Assembly: GCA_001603165.1 (NCBI GenBank)
Contig: LVBN01000048.1
Location: 1 to 64,000 of the forward strand
From: Spirochaetales bacterium Spiro_12
Lineage (GTDB): Bacteria > Spirochaetota > Spirochaetia > Treponematales > Rectinemataceae
Direction: 5' to 3'
Length of the DNA stretch: 64,000 bases
Numbering within the stretch: the first letter of the stretch is position 1; each line of letters starts with the position of its first letter. The notes under the pieces were generated by a model. That model worked only from the letters and a program-made list of their open reading frames with translations, made no database searches and was not told the origin of the DNA. Shown piece by piece: positions 25,987 to 34,723 of this stretch. A program made the position numbers and the translations under genes.

Positions 25987-27009
25987 GTGAGAGCTTATTC
26001 CAAAGTTGCCATGGGTTTTGCCCTGTTTTTTATCGTCGCCGGCATGGTGTCCTGCCAGAGTTCGGAACGTCCCGAGGGCATGTACGCGATCTTCGAAACC
26101 GACAGGGGCAAGATTGTCGCCTCGCTGGAATTCGAAAAGGCGCCCATGACCGTGGGCAACTTTGTGGGCCTGGCGGAGGGCAGGCTGGACGCCGCCAATG
26201 GCAAGCCTTTCTATAACGGAACCGTCTTTCATCGGGTCGAACCCGGCTTCGTGATCCAGGGCGGGGACCCCAAGGGCGACGGCACCGGAGGTCCGGGGTA
26301 TCGGTTCCCCGACGAATTCTCCCCCGACCTCAAGCATGACGGAGCGGGTATTCTCTCCATGGCCAACGCCGGCTCCAACACGAATGGAAGTCAGTTTTTC
26401 ATCACGCTGGGAGCGGCGGCCTGGCTGGACGGCAGGCACTCGGTATTCGGCAAGGTGGTGGAAGGACAGGAAGTAGCTTCGGCGATCGTCGCCGGCGATC
26501 GGATCAAAAGCCTCAAAATCGAAAGGGTGGGCAGCGCGGCCAAAAACTTCGACGCTTCCCAAAAAGCATGGGACGAACGCTTGAGCGCGGCATACGCGGC
26601 CCTGCGCGCCGCGGCCCAGGCCAAGCGCCAGTCGGACAGGGCCGCCATACAGGCCTCCTGGCCCGATGCTGTCGAAGACGAGTACGGCATATTCCAAAAG
26701 GTGCTCCGCAAAGGCTTCGGCGATACGCCAGCCAAGGGCGACACGGTATCGGTCATATACAAGGGGATGCTCCTGGACGGCACCGTATTCGATCAGTCGG
26801 CCTTGTCGGGGGGGCCCCTCAGCTTCACCATCGGTACCGGCGAAATCATCGACGGCTGGGACAAGGTGGTTTCATCGATGCGCAAAGCGGAAAAGCGCAT
26901 CGCAATCATTCCCCCCGAACTGGCCTACGGCTCCTCGGGGATAAGCGGCGTCATACCGGCCGATGCATATCTGGTTTTTGAAATGGAGCTTACCGCTATC
27001 AAAAAATGA
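25987..27009 (+). CDS. Dual immunophilin lipoprotein: cyclophilin fused to FKBP
   Basis: 340 aa peptidyl-prolyl isomerase with two unrelated catalytic domains. The GTG at 25987 has GGAGG five bases upstream and gives a signal ending in a lipobox GMVSC (Cys near 19), so the protein is an exported lipoprotein. The cyclophilin domain (about 25-180) has [34 protein letters not shown] and [10 protein letters not shown]. After a helical linker rich in Ala, the FKBP domain (about 235-340) has [34 protein letters not shown] and PPELAYG. Cyclophilin-first fusions have been described in treponemes. It should assist folding of envelope proteins. Confidence 0.92.
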   Translation: MRAYSKVAMGFALFFIVAGMVSCQSSERPEGMYAIFETDRGKIVASLEFEKAPMTVGNFVGLAEGRLDAANGKPFYNGTVFHRVEPGFVIQGGDPKGDGTGGPGYRFPDEFSPDLKHDGAGILSMANAGSNTNGSQFFITLGAAAWLDGRHSVFGKVVEGQEVASAIVAGDRIKSLKIERVGSAAKNFDASQKAWDERLSAAYAALRAAAQAKRQSDRAAIQASWPDAVEDEYGIFQKVLRKGFGDTPAKGDTVSVIYKGMLLDGTVFDQSALSGGPLSFTIGTGEIIDGWDKVVSSMRKAEKRIAIIPPELAYGSSGISGVIPADAYLVFEMELTAIKK

Positions 27010-27037
27010 CAGTTTTTTGTCAAGAAAGGATCCGGGC

Positions 27038-27122
27038 TGGAGATTTTGGACAATTTCGGCATTTCAAAGAAAGGGTAGTTTTTGGGATCGAAGTATGGAG
27101 AAATTGGACAATTTCAACATTC
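27038..27122. repeat. 27-bp imperfect direct repeat
   Basis: Two copies, 27038-27064 and 27096-27122, 22 of 27 positions identical and sharing the core TTGGACAATTTC, start-to-start 58 bases. The right copy forms the centre of a larger palindrome. This is probably a regulatory site rather than a mobile-element remnant. Confidence 0.55.
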
Positions 27123-27130
27123 TTCGATCC
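27085..27130. promoter_or_regulatory. Nested 46-bp palindrome (operator or hairpin)
   Basis: Outer arms GGATCGAAG (27085-27093) and CTTCGATCC (27122-27130), and inner arms GAAATTG (27100-27106) and CAATTTC (27109-27115), share exactly the same centre. The DNA could be a two-step operator. The RNA would form an interrupted stem, and since a T-rich run follows it could also end immunophilin transcription. Confidence 0.5.
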
Positions 27131-27225
27131 ATTTTCTTTAGTTTTCCCTATAAAAACATCTCAACTTCTTAGGTTGATTTAAAATCGCCAAGCCGCGTCC
27201 GGGTAGAATAAAACTACGACGGACC

Positions 27226-27819
27226 ATGCTGATGAAGAATAAGCGATTTTGGGGAATGTCCCTTCTGTTCTCTTTGCTCTTCCTGGCGGCAGTCGGCTCT
27301 GCGCAGACCCAGGACAAGAACAACAGCCAATCCGTTAGCATCCAGATCGTAGCCTATGTGCCGCCGACCCTCCGCCTGAACCTCGATTTCTCCCGGGACG
27401 GCAACCTACAGATCAACGGACGAATCCGGGGAAAGGAAGATTCTCCTAACCCGAGCGCCCGGAATCTTTCAGGCGGCGGTTCGGGCCGATCCGACTTCGA
27501 CATAAGCGCGGGCGCGACGATAATCATCGGCAACGCTTCGCTTTTTTCCAATATTCCAGGTTCCTATTCAGTGATTGTCCACTCCTCCAACGGAGGCTAC
27601 CTGCGTCACAGCAGCTCGGCCGCCGCCGCCACAATTCCCTATCAGCTAATGTTCGGCGATAGACTCAGCGCGGCCCAGCAAGGAAGTTTCCGATTCGCCC
27701 TGGGAGGCAAGGCGGGCAAGAGCGGTCCCGATTTTCCGGTGGCGCTGAGCTTTGGAGCCCTTGACGCCGAAGAAGGCGACTATTCGGACAGCTTGAGTTT
27801 TTCCATCATAGCCGGCTAA
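27226..27819 (+). CDS. Secreted beta-rich protein of unknown function
   Basis: 197 aa. The N-terminus has the signs of a cleaved signal peptide: basic MLMKNKR, a hydrophobic core (MSLLFSLLFLAAV) and GSAQ at the cleavage site near residue 26. The mature part is rich in Ser, Gly and short beta strands (VSIQIVAYVPPTLRLNLDFS, YSVIVHSSNGGYL, IPYQLMFGDR) and ends in SFSIIAG, a layout reminiscent of fimbrial or spore-coat-U-like domains. I recognise no family with certainty. It stands alone behind an unusual palindromic upstream region, which suggests regulated expression at the cell surface. Confidence 0.6.
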   Translation: MLMKNKRFWGMSLLFSLLFLAAVGSAQTQDKNNSQSVSIQIVAYVPPTLRLNLDFSRDGNLQINGRIRGKEDSPNPSARNLSGGGSGRSDFDISAGATIIIGNASLFSNIPGSYSVIVHSSNGGYLRHSSSAAAATIPYQLMFGDRLSAAQQGSFRFALGGKAGKSGPDFPVALSFGALDAEEGDYSDSLSFSIIAG

Positions 27820-27934
27820 AAATCTTCCGACATGCGCGGCCTCCAATCGGCCCTGCCTCATTGGCAGCTGAACGGTATTTTGGTATGTTCTATCCTGTGC
27901 TCGGCCCGGAGGCCGACGAAACAGGAGGTTGGAA

Positions 27935-28351
27935 ATGAGTTACAGCATGACGACGACATGGAAAGGCGACATGGCCTTCGAGGCCGATCTTGAGGGTCAT
28001 AAGGTTCTCATGGACGCGGCCAAGGATAACGGAGGCCAGGATTCCGGCCCCAGACCCAAGCCCCTGCTGCTCGCCGCCCTCACCGGCTGTTCGGGAATGG
28101 ACGTCGCTTCCATACTCAAGAAGATGCGGGAACCCCTGAGTTGGTTCCAACTTAAGGTGGACGCCGAAAGCAGCCAGGACCATCCGAAAAAATATACCCA
28201 AATCAAACTGACTTACCAGTTCAAGAAAAGCGATAATCTCAATCCGGACAATGTCCAGAAGGCTTGCCAGCTTTCCCAGGACAAGTACTGCGGGGTTAAC
28301 GCCATGCTCAAGGAAGCCGCCAAGGTGGAATGGGAGATAGAATATATTTGA
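27935..28351 (+). CDS. OsmC family protein
   Basis: 138 aa. The fold of the OsmC/Ohr family is indicated by PKPLLLAALTGCSGMDVASILKKMRE with the first conserved Cys near 50, and by the second Cys in DKYCGVNAML near 121. This two-Cys pair is the thiol-peroxidase centre in Ohr and OsmC, so it may detoxify organic peroxides; the subgroup is closer to the YhfA-like members. The ATG at 27935 has a perfect AGGAGG 7 bases away; a TTG two codons earlier is less likely. Confidence 0.85.
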   Translation: MSYSMTTTWKGDMAFEADLEGHKVLMDAAKDNGGQDSGPRPKPLLLAALTGCSGMDVASILKKMREPLSWFQLKVDAESSQDHPKKYTQIKLTYQFKKSDNLNPDNVQKACQLSQDKYCGVNAMLKEAAKVEWEIEYI

Positions 28352-28664
28352 GTCGGCACTGGTTGCGCGGTCTGTTTTGCCGCCGGCGCCGCTTCAGGAT
28401 GCCGGCATCGCCTTGAAAATCCGAAAGCCCGGACGAGCGGCTCATCGAGAGCTGTCGCCGGGCCTTGGATTTTCGGGGATTGAAAAAAAGCCTCTCCCCC
28501 ATTATACTCTCGCCGGTGGCTAATTTTCTAACGAACGGGATTAAACCGCATTTTTTTCAACAATTTTCCCAATGAAATTACCAGCGCTACCGTCGCGAAG
28601 CCTTGAGAAACCAGGGGACGCCTTCGGCGCCGACTATACTATTGGAACGAGGTGACTTGAAACT
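28352..28664. other. Intergenic region upstream of fusA
   Basis: No gene is seen on either strand. It contains a long hairpin at 28416-28475 and a TATACT box at 28635-28640 that probably belongs to the fusA promoter, although no good -35 lies at the right distance. The fusA leader would then be short. Confidence 0.5.
28416..28475. repeat. Long imperfect inverted repeat upstream of fusA
   Basis: GAAAATCC and GCCCGG on the left pair with CCGGGC and GGATTTTC on the right (18 and 17 base arms, two small mismatches), enclosing about 25 bases. There is no T-run on either side, so it is not a standard terminator. It may stabilise the osmC message or be a regulatory structure. Confidence 0.5.
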
Positions 28665-30755
28665 ATGTCCATAGATATTCACACGATGCGAAACATCGGC
28701 ATTTCCGCCCACATCGATTCGGGCAAGACTACCCTTTCCGAACGCATTCTCTTCTACTGCAGGAAGATTCACGCGATTCACGAGGTCAAGGGCAAAGATG
28801 GCGCCGGAGCGACCATGGACTCCATGGACCTGGAGCGGGAGCGGGGGATCACCATACAGTCAGCGGCCACGAACGTGAACTGGAAGGGCCACCCGATCAA
28901 TCTCATAGACACCCCGGGACACGTGGATTTCACCATCGAAGTGGAGCGTTCCCTGAGGGTGCTGGACGGAGCGATTCTCGTGCTCTGCGCGGTGGCGGGA
29001 GTCCAGTCGCAATCCATCACCGTGGACAGGCAGCTCAAGCGCTACCATGTCCCCCGGTTGGCGTTCATTAACAAATGCGACAGAACAGGAGCCAACCCCT
29101 TCAAGGTTAAGGCTCAGCTTCAGGAAAAACTTGGGCTGAACCCGGCTTTTGTCGCCCTTCCCATAGGACTCGAAGACAAGCTCGAGGGCGTGGTCGACCT
29201 CGTCACGATGCGGGCCGTATATTTCGACGGTCCCTCGGGAGAAGACCTACGTTACGCCGAAATTCCGGCCCATCTCCAGGCCGATGCCGAACGCTACCGG
29301 GAGGAGCTGGTCGAGGCCGCCGCCATGTTCTCCGACGACCTGGCCGAAGCGTATCTCGAAGGAGAATATACCAACGAGATGTTGGTGACCGCCATCCGCA
29401 AGGGCTGTATCGCCGAAAAACTGGTGCCCGTCTTCGTGGGCTCGGCCTATAAGAACAAGGGAGTACAACTGCTCCTGGATGGGGTCACTTCGTACCTCCC
29501 CGACCCCACGGAAGTGCGCAATTTCGCCCTCAACCTGGACGACGAGGAAAAACAGGTGGAACTCCTTCCCGATCCCGCCGCCAAGCCCGTAGCCCTGGGC
29601 TTCAAACTGGAGGACGGGCAGTACGGCCAGCTCACCTATGTGCGCGTGTACCAGGGCGAATTGAGAAAAGGCGACGAGCTTTTGAATACCCGCTCGCGCA
29701 AGCGTTTTAAAGTGGGCCGGCTGGTACGCATGCATTCCGACTCCATGGAAGACATCTCCGAAGGATACTGCGGGGATATCGTAGCCCTCTTCGGCATCGA
29801 ATGCGCCTCCGGCGACACCTTTTGCCATCCGGACCTCAACTACGCCATGACGAGCATGTTCATTCCCGAGCCGGTCATCTCCCTGGCCATCGAGCCCAAG
29901 GACAAAAAATCCTCGGACCAGATGGGCAAGGCTCTAAACCGCTTTACCAAGGAAGATCCCACCTTCCAGACCTACGTGGACCCCGAGTCCAACCAGACGA
30001 TCATCAAAGGCATGGGCGAACTCCACCTTGAAGTGTACATCGAGCGAATGCGCCGAGAGTACAAGTGCGAGGTCGAGGTGGGCAGGCCCCAGGTCGCCTA
30101 TAGGGAAGCCATCACCCAGCGGGCCGAGTTCAACTATACCCACAAGAAGCAAACCGGCGGTTCGGGTCAGTACGGCCGCGTGGCGGGCTATATGGAACCC
30201 CTGGAGACCGAAAACTACGAGTTCGTCGATATGGTCAAGGGCGGCGCCATACCTATCGAGTATATTCCCTCCTGCGACAAGGGCTTCAAGGCTGCCTTGC
30301 AAAAGGGTAGCCTGATCGGCTTCCCCATCGTGAACGTGCGCTGCGTGGTCAACGACGGGCAGAGCCACCCCGTGGACTCCTCGGATATCGCCTTCCAACT
30401 GGCCGCCATCGGCGCTTTCAGGGAGGCCTACGACAAGGCCAAGCCTGCCATCCTCGAACCAATCATGAAGGTTTCGGTGGAAGGTCCCAACGAATTTCAA
30501 GGGAACATCTTCGCTTCGCTGAATCAGCGCCGCGGTATCATCACCTCCAGCACCGAGGACGGCACCTTCTGCCGGGTAGAGGCCGAGGTTCCCCTGGCCG
30601 AGATGTTCGGCTATTCCACGGTCATACGCTCGCTGACCCAGGGCAAGGCGGAGTTCACCATGGAGTTCGAGAAATACGGCAAAGTGCCGACCTCGATCTC
30701 GGACCAGCTCAAGAAAGAGTATCTGGAAAAGCGCAGGAAGGAAGCGCAGCGCTGA
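28665..30755 (+). CDS. fusA: Elongation factor G (spirochaete/mitochondrial-like type 1)
   Basis: 696 aa GTPase that moves tRNAs and mRNA through the ribosome. G-domain motifs: AHIDSGKTT (P-loop), RGIT (switch I), DTPGH and NKCD. All five EF-G domains are covered, including GGSGQYGRV in domain IV and [20 protein letters not shown] in domain V. The P-loop reads HIDSGKTT where the common bacterial factor has HIDAGKTT, and the sequence [18 protein letters not shown] is like mitochondrial EF-G1. This is the spdEFG1 group of spirochaetes, planctomycetes and some deltaproteobacteria. It stands outside any ribosomal protein operon. Confidence 0.95.
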   Translation: MSIDIHTMRNIGISAHIDSGKTTLSERILFYCRKIHAIHEVKGKDGAGATMDSMDLERERGITIQSAATNVNWKGHPINLIDTPGHVDFTIEVERSLRVLDGAILVLCAVAGVQSQSITVDRQLKRYHVPRLAFINKCDRTGANPFKVKAQLQEKLGLNPAFVALPIGLEDKLEGVVDLVTMRAVYFDGPSGEDLRYAEIPAHLQADAERYREELVEAAAMFSDDLAEAYLEGEYTNEMLVTAIRKGCIAEKLVPVFVGSAYKNKGVQLLLDGVTSYLPDPTEVRNFALNLDDEEKQVELLPDPAAKPVALGFKLEDGQYGQLTYVRVYQGELRKGDELLNTRSRKRFKVGRLVRMHSDSMEDISEGYCGDIVALFGIECASGDTFCHPDLNYAMTSMFIPEPVISLAIEPKDKKSSDQMGKALNRFTKEDPTFQTYVDPESNQTIIKGMGELHLEVYIERMRREYKCEVEVGRPQVAYREAITQRAEFNYTHKKQTGGSGQYGRVAGYMEPLETENYEFVDMVKGGAIPIEYIPSCDKGFKAALQKGSLIGFPIVNVRCVVNDGQSHPVDSSDIAFQLAAIGAFREAYDKAKPAILEPIMKVSVEGPNEFQGNIFASLNQRRGIITSSTEDGTFCRVEAEVPLAEMFGYSTVIRSLTQGKAEFTMEFEKYGKVPTSISDQLKKEYLEKRRKEAQR

Positions 30756-30798
30756 AGATGAGCCAATTTCAAAAGTCCGTTGAATTTTGATAAATACT

Positions 30799-30827
30799 TT
30801 GCCCGTCCGCGATTATGCGGGTATACT
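30799..30827 (+). promoter_or_regulatory. Candidate promoter of the RecA-fold ATPase gene
   Basis: TTGCCC, 17 bases, TATACT, with the ribosome site GGAGGAGGG directly following, so the leader would be very short. Confidence 0.5.
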
Positions 30828-30842
30828 TAGGGAGGAGGGCCC

Positions 30843-31547
30843 ATGCTGAAAGACGAATTCATATCCAAGAGTCCGGTGCGCGCGCTGGAAAAATCCATAA
30901 AAGGCGGTTTGGGGAAAGGCAATTTCGGTGTCATAGCCTCGCGCAAGGGCATCGGCAAGACTTCGGTGCTGGTGCAGATGGCCCTGGACAGGCTGATCCA
31001 AGGCGAAAAGGTGATCCATGTTTCCTTCAACGCCCATACGAGCTATATCATTTCCTGGTACGAAAACATCTTCGACGAAATAGCCCGGCGCAGGAAACTG
31101 GAAGATCTGGGGGAGCTCAGGGACCAGTTGGTCCGCAACAGGGTGATCATGAACTTCACCCAGGAGGGGGTGAGCGTCGAACAGATAACCCGTTCCCTGA
31201 AGGCCATGATCGTGGAAGGCGGTTTCGACGCCAAGACGGTAATCGTGGACGGCTTCGACTTCTCCCGGGGCACCGTGGAGCGTTTTCAGAAGGTCAGGGC
31301 GTTTTTGGCCGAGATGGGGCTGGAAGCATGGTACTCCTGCACCCTTTCGGGCGAAGAACCCCTCTGTGACAAAAACAACGTACCCATATTGCTGCGGGAA
31401 CTTTTGCCCCTGATCTCGGTGCTCATCGTCATGGAACCGGCCAGGGATTATATCCACTTCAAGGTGGTCAAGGATCACGAAACCCTCAATCCGCGGGACC
31501 TCAATCTCAAGCTTGATACCAAGTCTCTGCTGATAGCCGAGAACTGA
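30843..31547 (+). CDS. RecA/DnaB-fold ATPase, KaiC-like
   Basis: 234 aa. A P-loop ASRKGIGKTSVLVQMALDRL (residues about 32-51), a Walker B-like TVIVDGFDF (about 135) and a late Asp/Arg-rich strand indicate a single RecA-type domain of the KaiC/DnaB group. There is no second domain, no DNA-binding region and no membrane segment. It starts with GGAGG and has its own terminator, so it is a one-gene unit behind fusA. The role is unknown; the nearest well-known relatives assemble hexamers on DNA or on signalling proteins. Confidence 0.65.
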   Translation: MLKDEFISKSPVRALEKSIKGGLGKGNFGVIASRKGIGKTSVLVQMALDRLIQGEKVIHVSFNAHTSYIISWYENIFDEIARRRKLEDLGELRDQLVRNRVIMNFTQEGVSVEQITRSLKAMIVEGGFDAKTVIVDGFDFSRGTVERFQKVRAFLAEMGLEAWYSCTLSGEEPLCDKNNVPILLRELLPLISVLIVMEPARDYIHFKVVKDHETLNPRDLNLKLDTKSLLIAEN

Positions 31548-31592
31548 TAAAAACAGCGGGTGAAAGACCTGCACGAATTCCGAAATGCCGGC

Positions 31593-31627
31593 AAGCCGCC
31601 CGGGGTATGTACCCGCGGGCGGCTTTT
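31593..31627 (+). terminator. Terminator of the RecA-fold ATPase gene
   Basis: GCCGCCCG and CGGGCGGC form an 8-bp GC stem followed by TTTT, 45 bases after the stop. Confidence 0.8.
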
Positions 31628-31647
31628 CACATAAATGGGACCGCTTA

Positions 31648-32439
31648 TTATTTAGCGGGCGTGAACTGAAAGGAATCGATGGTGACCGAGAGAGCGCCGC
31701 GGCCTAAAGGGGGCCGATCGCCATTGGCCAGGTAGAGGTTCATGTGGACATTCGGGCTGGGCCGGGGCACCGCCGGGGCGTCGGCGAAGCTCCAGGCGGC
31801 AATGATATCCGGGGAGCCCCCTTTAGGCCGCGGCCCGTAGCCCAGCCAGGAGGAAAAGTCCACCCTGCCCTCGATCCAGACAAAAGAATAACTGGCGGGT
31901 CCCTTTATCCGGGACAGGTCGAAGCTGAACAAATGCCCCGGGTCCTGGTACGGTTGAATGACATACTGGCCCAGCACCGGGAGGTTTGGACTTCCCCAGG
32001 CCGAGAATTCGATATCGATTTCACGATGATGATAGGCGGAGGCACCCGAATACGTAAAAAGCCCGAGGACGAGATTCGGATCCAATTCCCCCGGTGCTGT
32101 CCGCAGCCTGAAGATATACTCGCCGTAGCCGGTCCGCTGTTGCAGAGTGACCTCTCCCGCATGCCAGATCCCATCTTTTTGAAAGACCCTCAAGGTCAAG
32201 GAGCCGTCCTGGTTGAGCAGGACCCCGAGATCCTTTCCCCCGAAAACATTACCGCCCGGACCTTCGGGCTTCGCCGTCTGCCTAACTGTCCATTGCCGAT
32301 CGGAAAATCTCAGGGTCTGCCGGGAAAGAGTCTCCTGGGCGCGGAGTGGAGCGGCGGAGACAAGGGCGATGAGAAAACCCAATATCGAAACCCCCTGCTT
32401 CCAAGAACCTCTCCGGAATACGGAAGATCGCCCTAGCAT
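31648..32439 (-). CDS. Secreted glycoside hydrolase family 16-like protein
   Basis: 263 aa. A Tat/Sec-like N-terminus with Arg residues, a hydrophobic segment (VSILGFLIALVSAA) and a signal-peptidase site (PLRAQ) point to export. The catalytic signature of GH16 is visible: EIDIE at residues 140-144 (nucleophile E140, acid/base E144) inside YHHREIDIEFSAWG. The flanking strands (GEYIFRLRTA, WIEGRVDF) fit the jelly-roll fold. It probably cleaves a beta-1,3/1,4-glucan. It is the last gene behind pgl, with its ATG overlapping the end of that gene, an unusual place for an extracellular enzyme. Confidence 0.82.
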   Translation of the reverse strand: MLGRSSVFRRGSWKQGVSILGFLIALVSAAPLRAQETLSRQTLRFSDRQWTVRQTAKPEGPGGNVFGGKDLGVLLNQDGSLTLRVFQKDGIWHAGEVTLQQRTGYGEYIFRLRTAPGELDPNLVLGLFTYSGASAYHHREIDIEFSAWGSPNLPVLGQYVIQPYQDPGHLFSFDLSRIKGPASYSFVWIEGRVDFSSWLGYGPRPKGGSPDIIAAWSFADAPAVPRPSPNVHMNLYLANGDRPPLGRGALSVTIDSFQFTPAK

Positions 32440-33146
32440 AACTGGAATATCCTGCTGTCGCCGTTCAATACTTCGCGTATGGGCAGCCGAACCGAACCGG
32501 CAAGAAGCGCTTCGAGCATCGCGTTTTTTCCCCCGCCTTTTAGAAGAACCAGATGGGTCCGTCCATTCCTGAGAAGCTGAGCACTCATGGTCATGCGGTT
32601 CCTGGGTTCCGAAGGAGCGTCGGTGCTTAAGCAGTGTTCGCCCTCCCTCCCCCTTTCGATGTCGTCGATAGTGAAAAGCCCGGCTGTGTGGCCATCCTGT
32701 CCCATCCCCAGCAACACCAGCTCGAAAACCGGCCTATCGCCCATGGCGCGGCGCAGCTCTTCGGCATAAAGGACGCAGGCTTTCTCCCTGTCCCCCTCGG
32801 GCCAGAGATGTAGTATAGGCCGTTTTTCCCAGCGACAGCCGCCTCCGAGCATGTCCTGGATCATTTTGCCGTTGCGTTCCGAACTCTCGGCGGGCACTTC
32901 CCGTTCATCGCCCACCCAGAAGTGGAGGTCCAGGCCGTTTGAAAGCTCTGAGCAGGCGGAATCTGCGGCCATGGCTTTGTACAAGGCAATGGGCGTGGAT
33001 CCTCCCGACAGGGCTATATGAAGGGCGCCGCCCCGCCGCTCACCGTTTTTCCGGTCCGGCGCCTGTTTAAAAAGCCCGCGAAAAATATCCAGGCCGGCTT
33101 CTATCCAACTGGCCTCGTCGGTAAAACGGAACAACGTTAAACTCAT
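32433..33146 (-). CDS. pgl: 6-phosphogluconolactonase
   Basis: 237 aa. Hydrolyses 6-phosphogluconolactone in the oxidative pentose phosphate pathway. Characteristic segments are LHIALSGGSTPIALYKAM, HFWVGDEREVP and LLGMGQDGHTAGLF, which build the substrate pocket. The start overlaps the zwf stop by four bases (ATGA), so it is translationally coupled to the enzyme that makes its substrate. Confidence 0.94.
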   Translation of the reverse strand: MSLTLFRFTDEASWIEAGLDIFRGLFKQAPDRKNGERRGGALHIALSGGSTPIALYKAMAADSACSELSNGLDLHFWVGDEREVPAESSERNGKMIQDMLGGGCRWEKRPILHLWPEGDREKACVLYAEELRRAMGDRPVFELVLLGMGQDGHTAGLFTIDDIERGREGEHCLSTDAPSEPRNRMTMSAQLLRNGRTHLVLLKGGGKNAMLEALLAGSVRLPIREVLNGDSRIFQLC

Positions 33147-34723
33147 GAACCGATCTCCGGGATGGGGGAGCCGGCGGGATAGAAAAGAAGTCCGCCTTTG
33201 GCGGGGGGAGCTCCGGGATCGGCCTTGGCCCAGGCCGCCTCCAGCGTATCCACAATCCGCCAGGCCTGCTGGGACTCGTCGGCGCGGATGAAGAGGGTCG
33301 AGTCGCCAGCCAGGGCGTCGGCGATGAGCCGTTCATAAGCTTCGGGAAGGTATTCGCTCACTTCCTTGAAGGAAAAACGCAGCTCGTTCGCCTTTATGGC
33401 GGACATGCCCGGTATCTTAGCGTTGAAGCGAAGCCAGACCCCTTCGTTCGGCTGGATTTGGATAGTCAGGGTGTTGTTGATGAGGCTTTCGCCGCACTGC
33501 GCCGTAAAGAGCGCGGCAGGGGGTTTTTTAAAATGTATGACGATCTGGCTGAACTTGGACGCGAAGGCCTTGCCCGTCCTCAGGCGGATGGGCACGCCGG
33601 CGAAACGCCAGTTGTCCAGCTCGAGGGTAAGGGCCACATAGGTTTCGGTGCTGGAATCGGGCTTTACCCTCGTTTCCTCCCTGTAACCGGGCAGGCTTCG
33701 GCCCTCGGCGTCCACGCCTCGAACATATTGGCCGCGCAGCGCCCGGGCCAGGAGGGAGGCGGGGCTGTAGGGGGCGATGGATTGCAGCACCTTTACCTTT
33801 TCGTTATGGATATTCTCCGGGTCGAGGCTCGCCGGAGGTTCCATGGTGGTCAGACACATGAGCTGAATCAGGTGATTCTGCAGCATGTCCCGGGCGGCGC
33901 CGGCGGAATCATAGTAACCTCCCCTGTCGCCGATGCCCACGGTTTCGAACACCGATATGTCGATCGCCTCGATGTGGTGCCTGTTCCAGATAGGTTCGAA
34001 GACCGAGTTGGCAAAGCGGAGATACAGGAGGTTCTGCACCGTCTCCTTGCCCAGATAGTGATCGATACGGTAGATATCCCGCTCGGCGAAGCTGCGCTGG
34101 AGCACGGCGGTGAGTTCCTTGGCGCTCTCGCCGTCCCGACCATAGGGTTTCTCCACCACCAGACGCCGCCATCCCTGCCTGGGCGCCGATTTTACGCCCG
34201 GCGCCGCCCGCTGTCCCCCCCGGTCGCGGCGGGAACCTAGGCCCGCCTCGCCGAGCCTGTCGGAAATCGTGCCGAAGTGCTCGGGACCCACCGCCAGGTA
34301 AAAGAGAATGTTCTTCGGTATGGCATCGATAGCCTTGAAAAAACCATTCTCCCTCCCGGCCAGGACATCGGCCAGCCGTACATAACCCCGGGAATCCTCC
34401 AAATCGGAACGCAGATAGTAAACTCTGGACGAAAACCGTTTCCACTGCTCCTCATCGAAGGCAGCGGCCCTGGCGAAGGAGGCGCAACCCTGCCGCAGAC
34501 CCTCCCGGAATTTTTTATGATCCAGATCCTTGCGGGCGAAGCCCACCATGAGGAGATCCTCGGGAAGTATCCCCCCTAAAAAGAGGTCGAAGAGCGCCGG
34601 GAAAATTTTCCTGTGGGAGAGGTCGCCGGTGGCGCCGAAGACCACGAAGACCGCCGGTTCGGGCTTGAATCCGCCGGAGTCCAGGCTGCAGACAGGATAC
34701 TGCTCACTCTTCAACTGCAGCAT
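33143..34723 (-). CDS. zwf: Glucose-6-phosphate 1-dehydrogenase
   Basis: 526 aa. Oxidises glucose-6-phosphate with NAD(P)+. It has FGATGDLSHRKIFPAL (nucleotide loop, near 27-42), the active-site IDHYLGKETVQN and VEKPYG, and the substrate-binding segments typical of the family. An Arg/Gly-rich insert of about 20 residues precedes VEKPYG and is not usual. The ATG at 34723 follows AGGAGG and lies inside the end of the methyltransferase gene (20-base overlap); a longer frame to 34864 has no supporting site. Confidence 0.94.
   Translation of the reverse strand: MLQLKSEQYPVCSLDSGGFKPEPAVFVVFGATGDLSHRKIFPALFDLFLGGILPEDLLMVGFARKDLDHKKFREGLRQGCASFARAAAFDEEQWKRFSSRVYYLRSDLEDSRGYVRLADVLAGRENGFFKAIDAIPKNILFYLAVGPEHFGTISDRLGEAGLGSRRDRGGQRAAPGVKSAPRQGWRRLVVEKPYGRDGESAKELTAVLQRSFAERDIYRIDHYLGKETVQNLLYLRFANSVFEPIWNRHHIEAIDISVFETVGIGDRGGYYDSAGAARDMLQNHLIQLMCLTTMEPPASLDPENIHNEKVKVLQSIAPYSPASLLARALRGQYVRGVDAEGRSLPGYREETRVKPDSSTETYVALTLELDNWRFAGVPIRLRTGKAFASKFSQIVIHFKKPPAALFTAQCGESLINNTLTIQIQPNEGVWLRFNAKIPGMSAIKANELRFSFKEVSEYLPEAYERLIADALAGDSTLFIRADESQQAWRIVDTLEAAWAKADPGAPPAKGGLLFYPAGSPIPEIGS

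Larger units (their letters stand above)
27010..27225. other. Intergenic region with nested dyad symmetry
   Basis: Holds the palindrome and direct repeat described at 27038-27130, then an AT-rich stretch before the secreted-protein gene with TAGAAT as a possible -10 near 27203. No gene is visible. Confidence 0.5.

Noticed and set aside
25876-26697. N-terminal extension of the dCMP deaminase frame
   Set aside because: The extra 274 codons lie entirely opposite the immunophilin gene. The deaminase fold is complete from 25875.
28587-28781. 64-codon frame overlapping the fusA start
   Set aside because: It lies antisense over the fusA start and has no coding signature.
34137-34260. Arg/Gly-rich insert in zwf considered as a frameshift
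   Set aside because: The frame is uninterrupted and the family motifs continue in the same frame on both sides, so it is an insert, not a broken gene.
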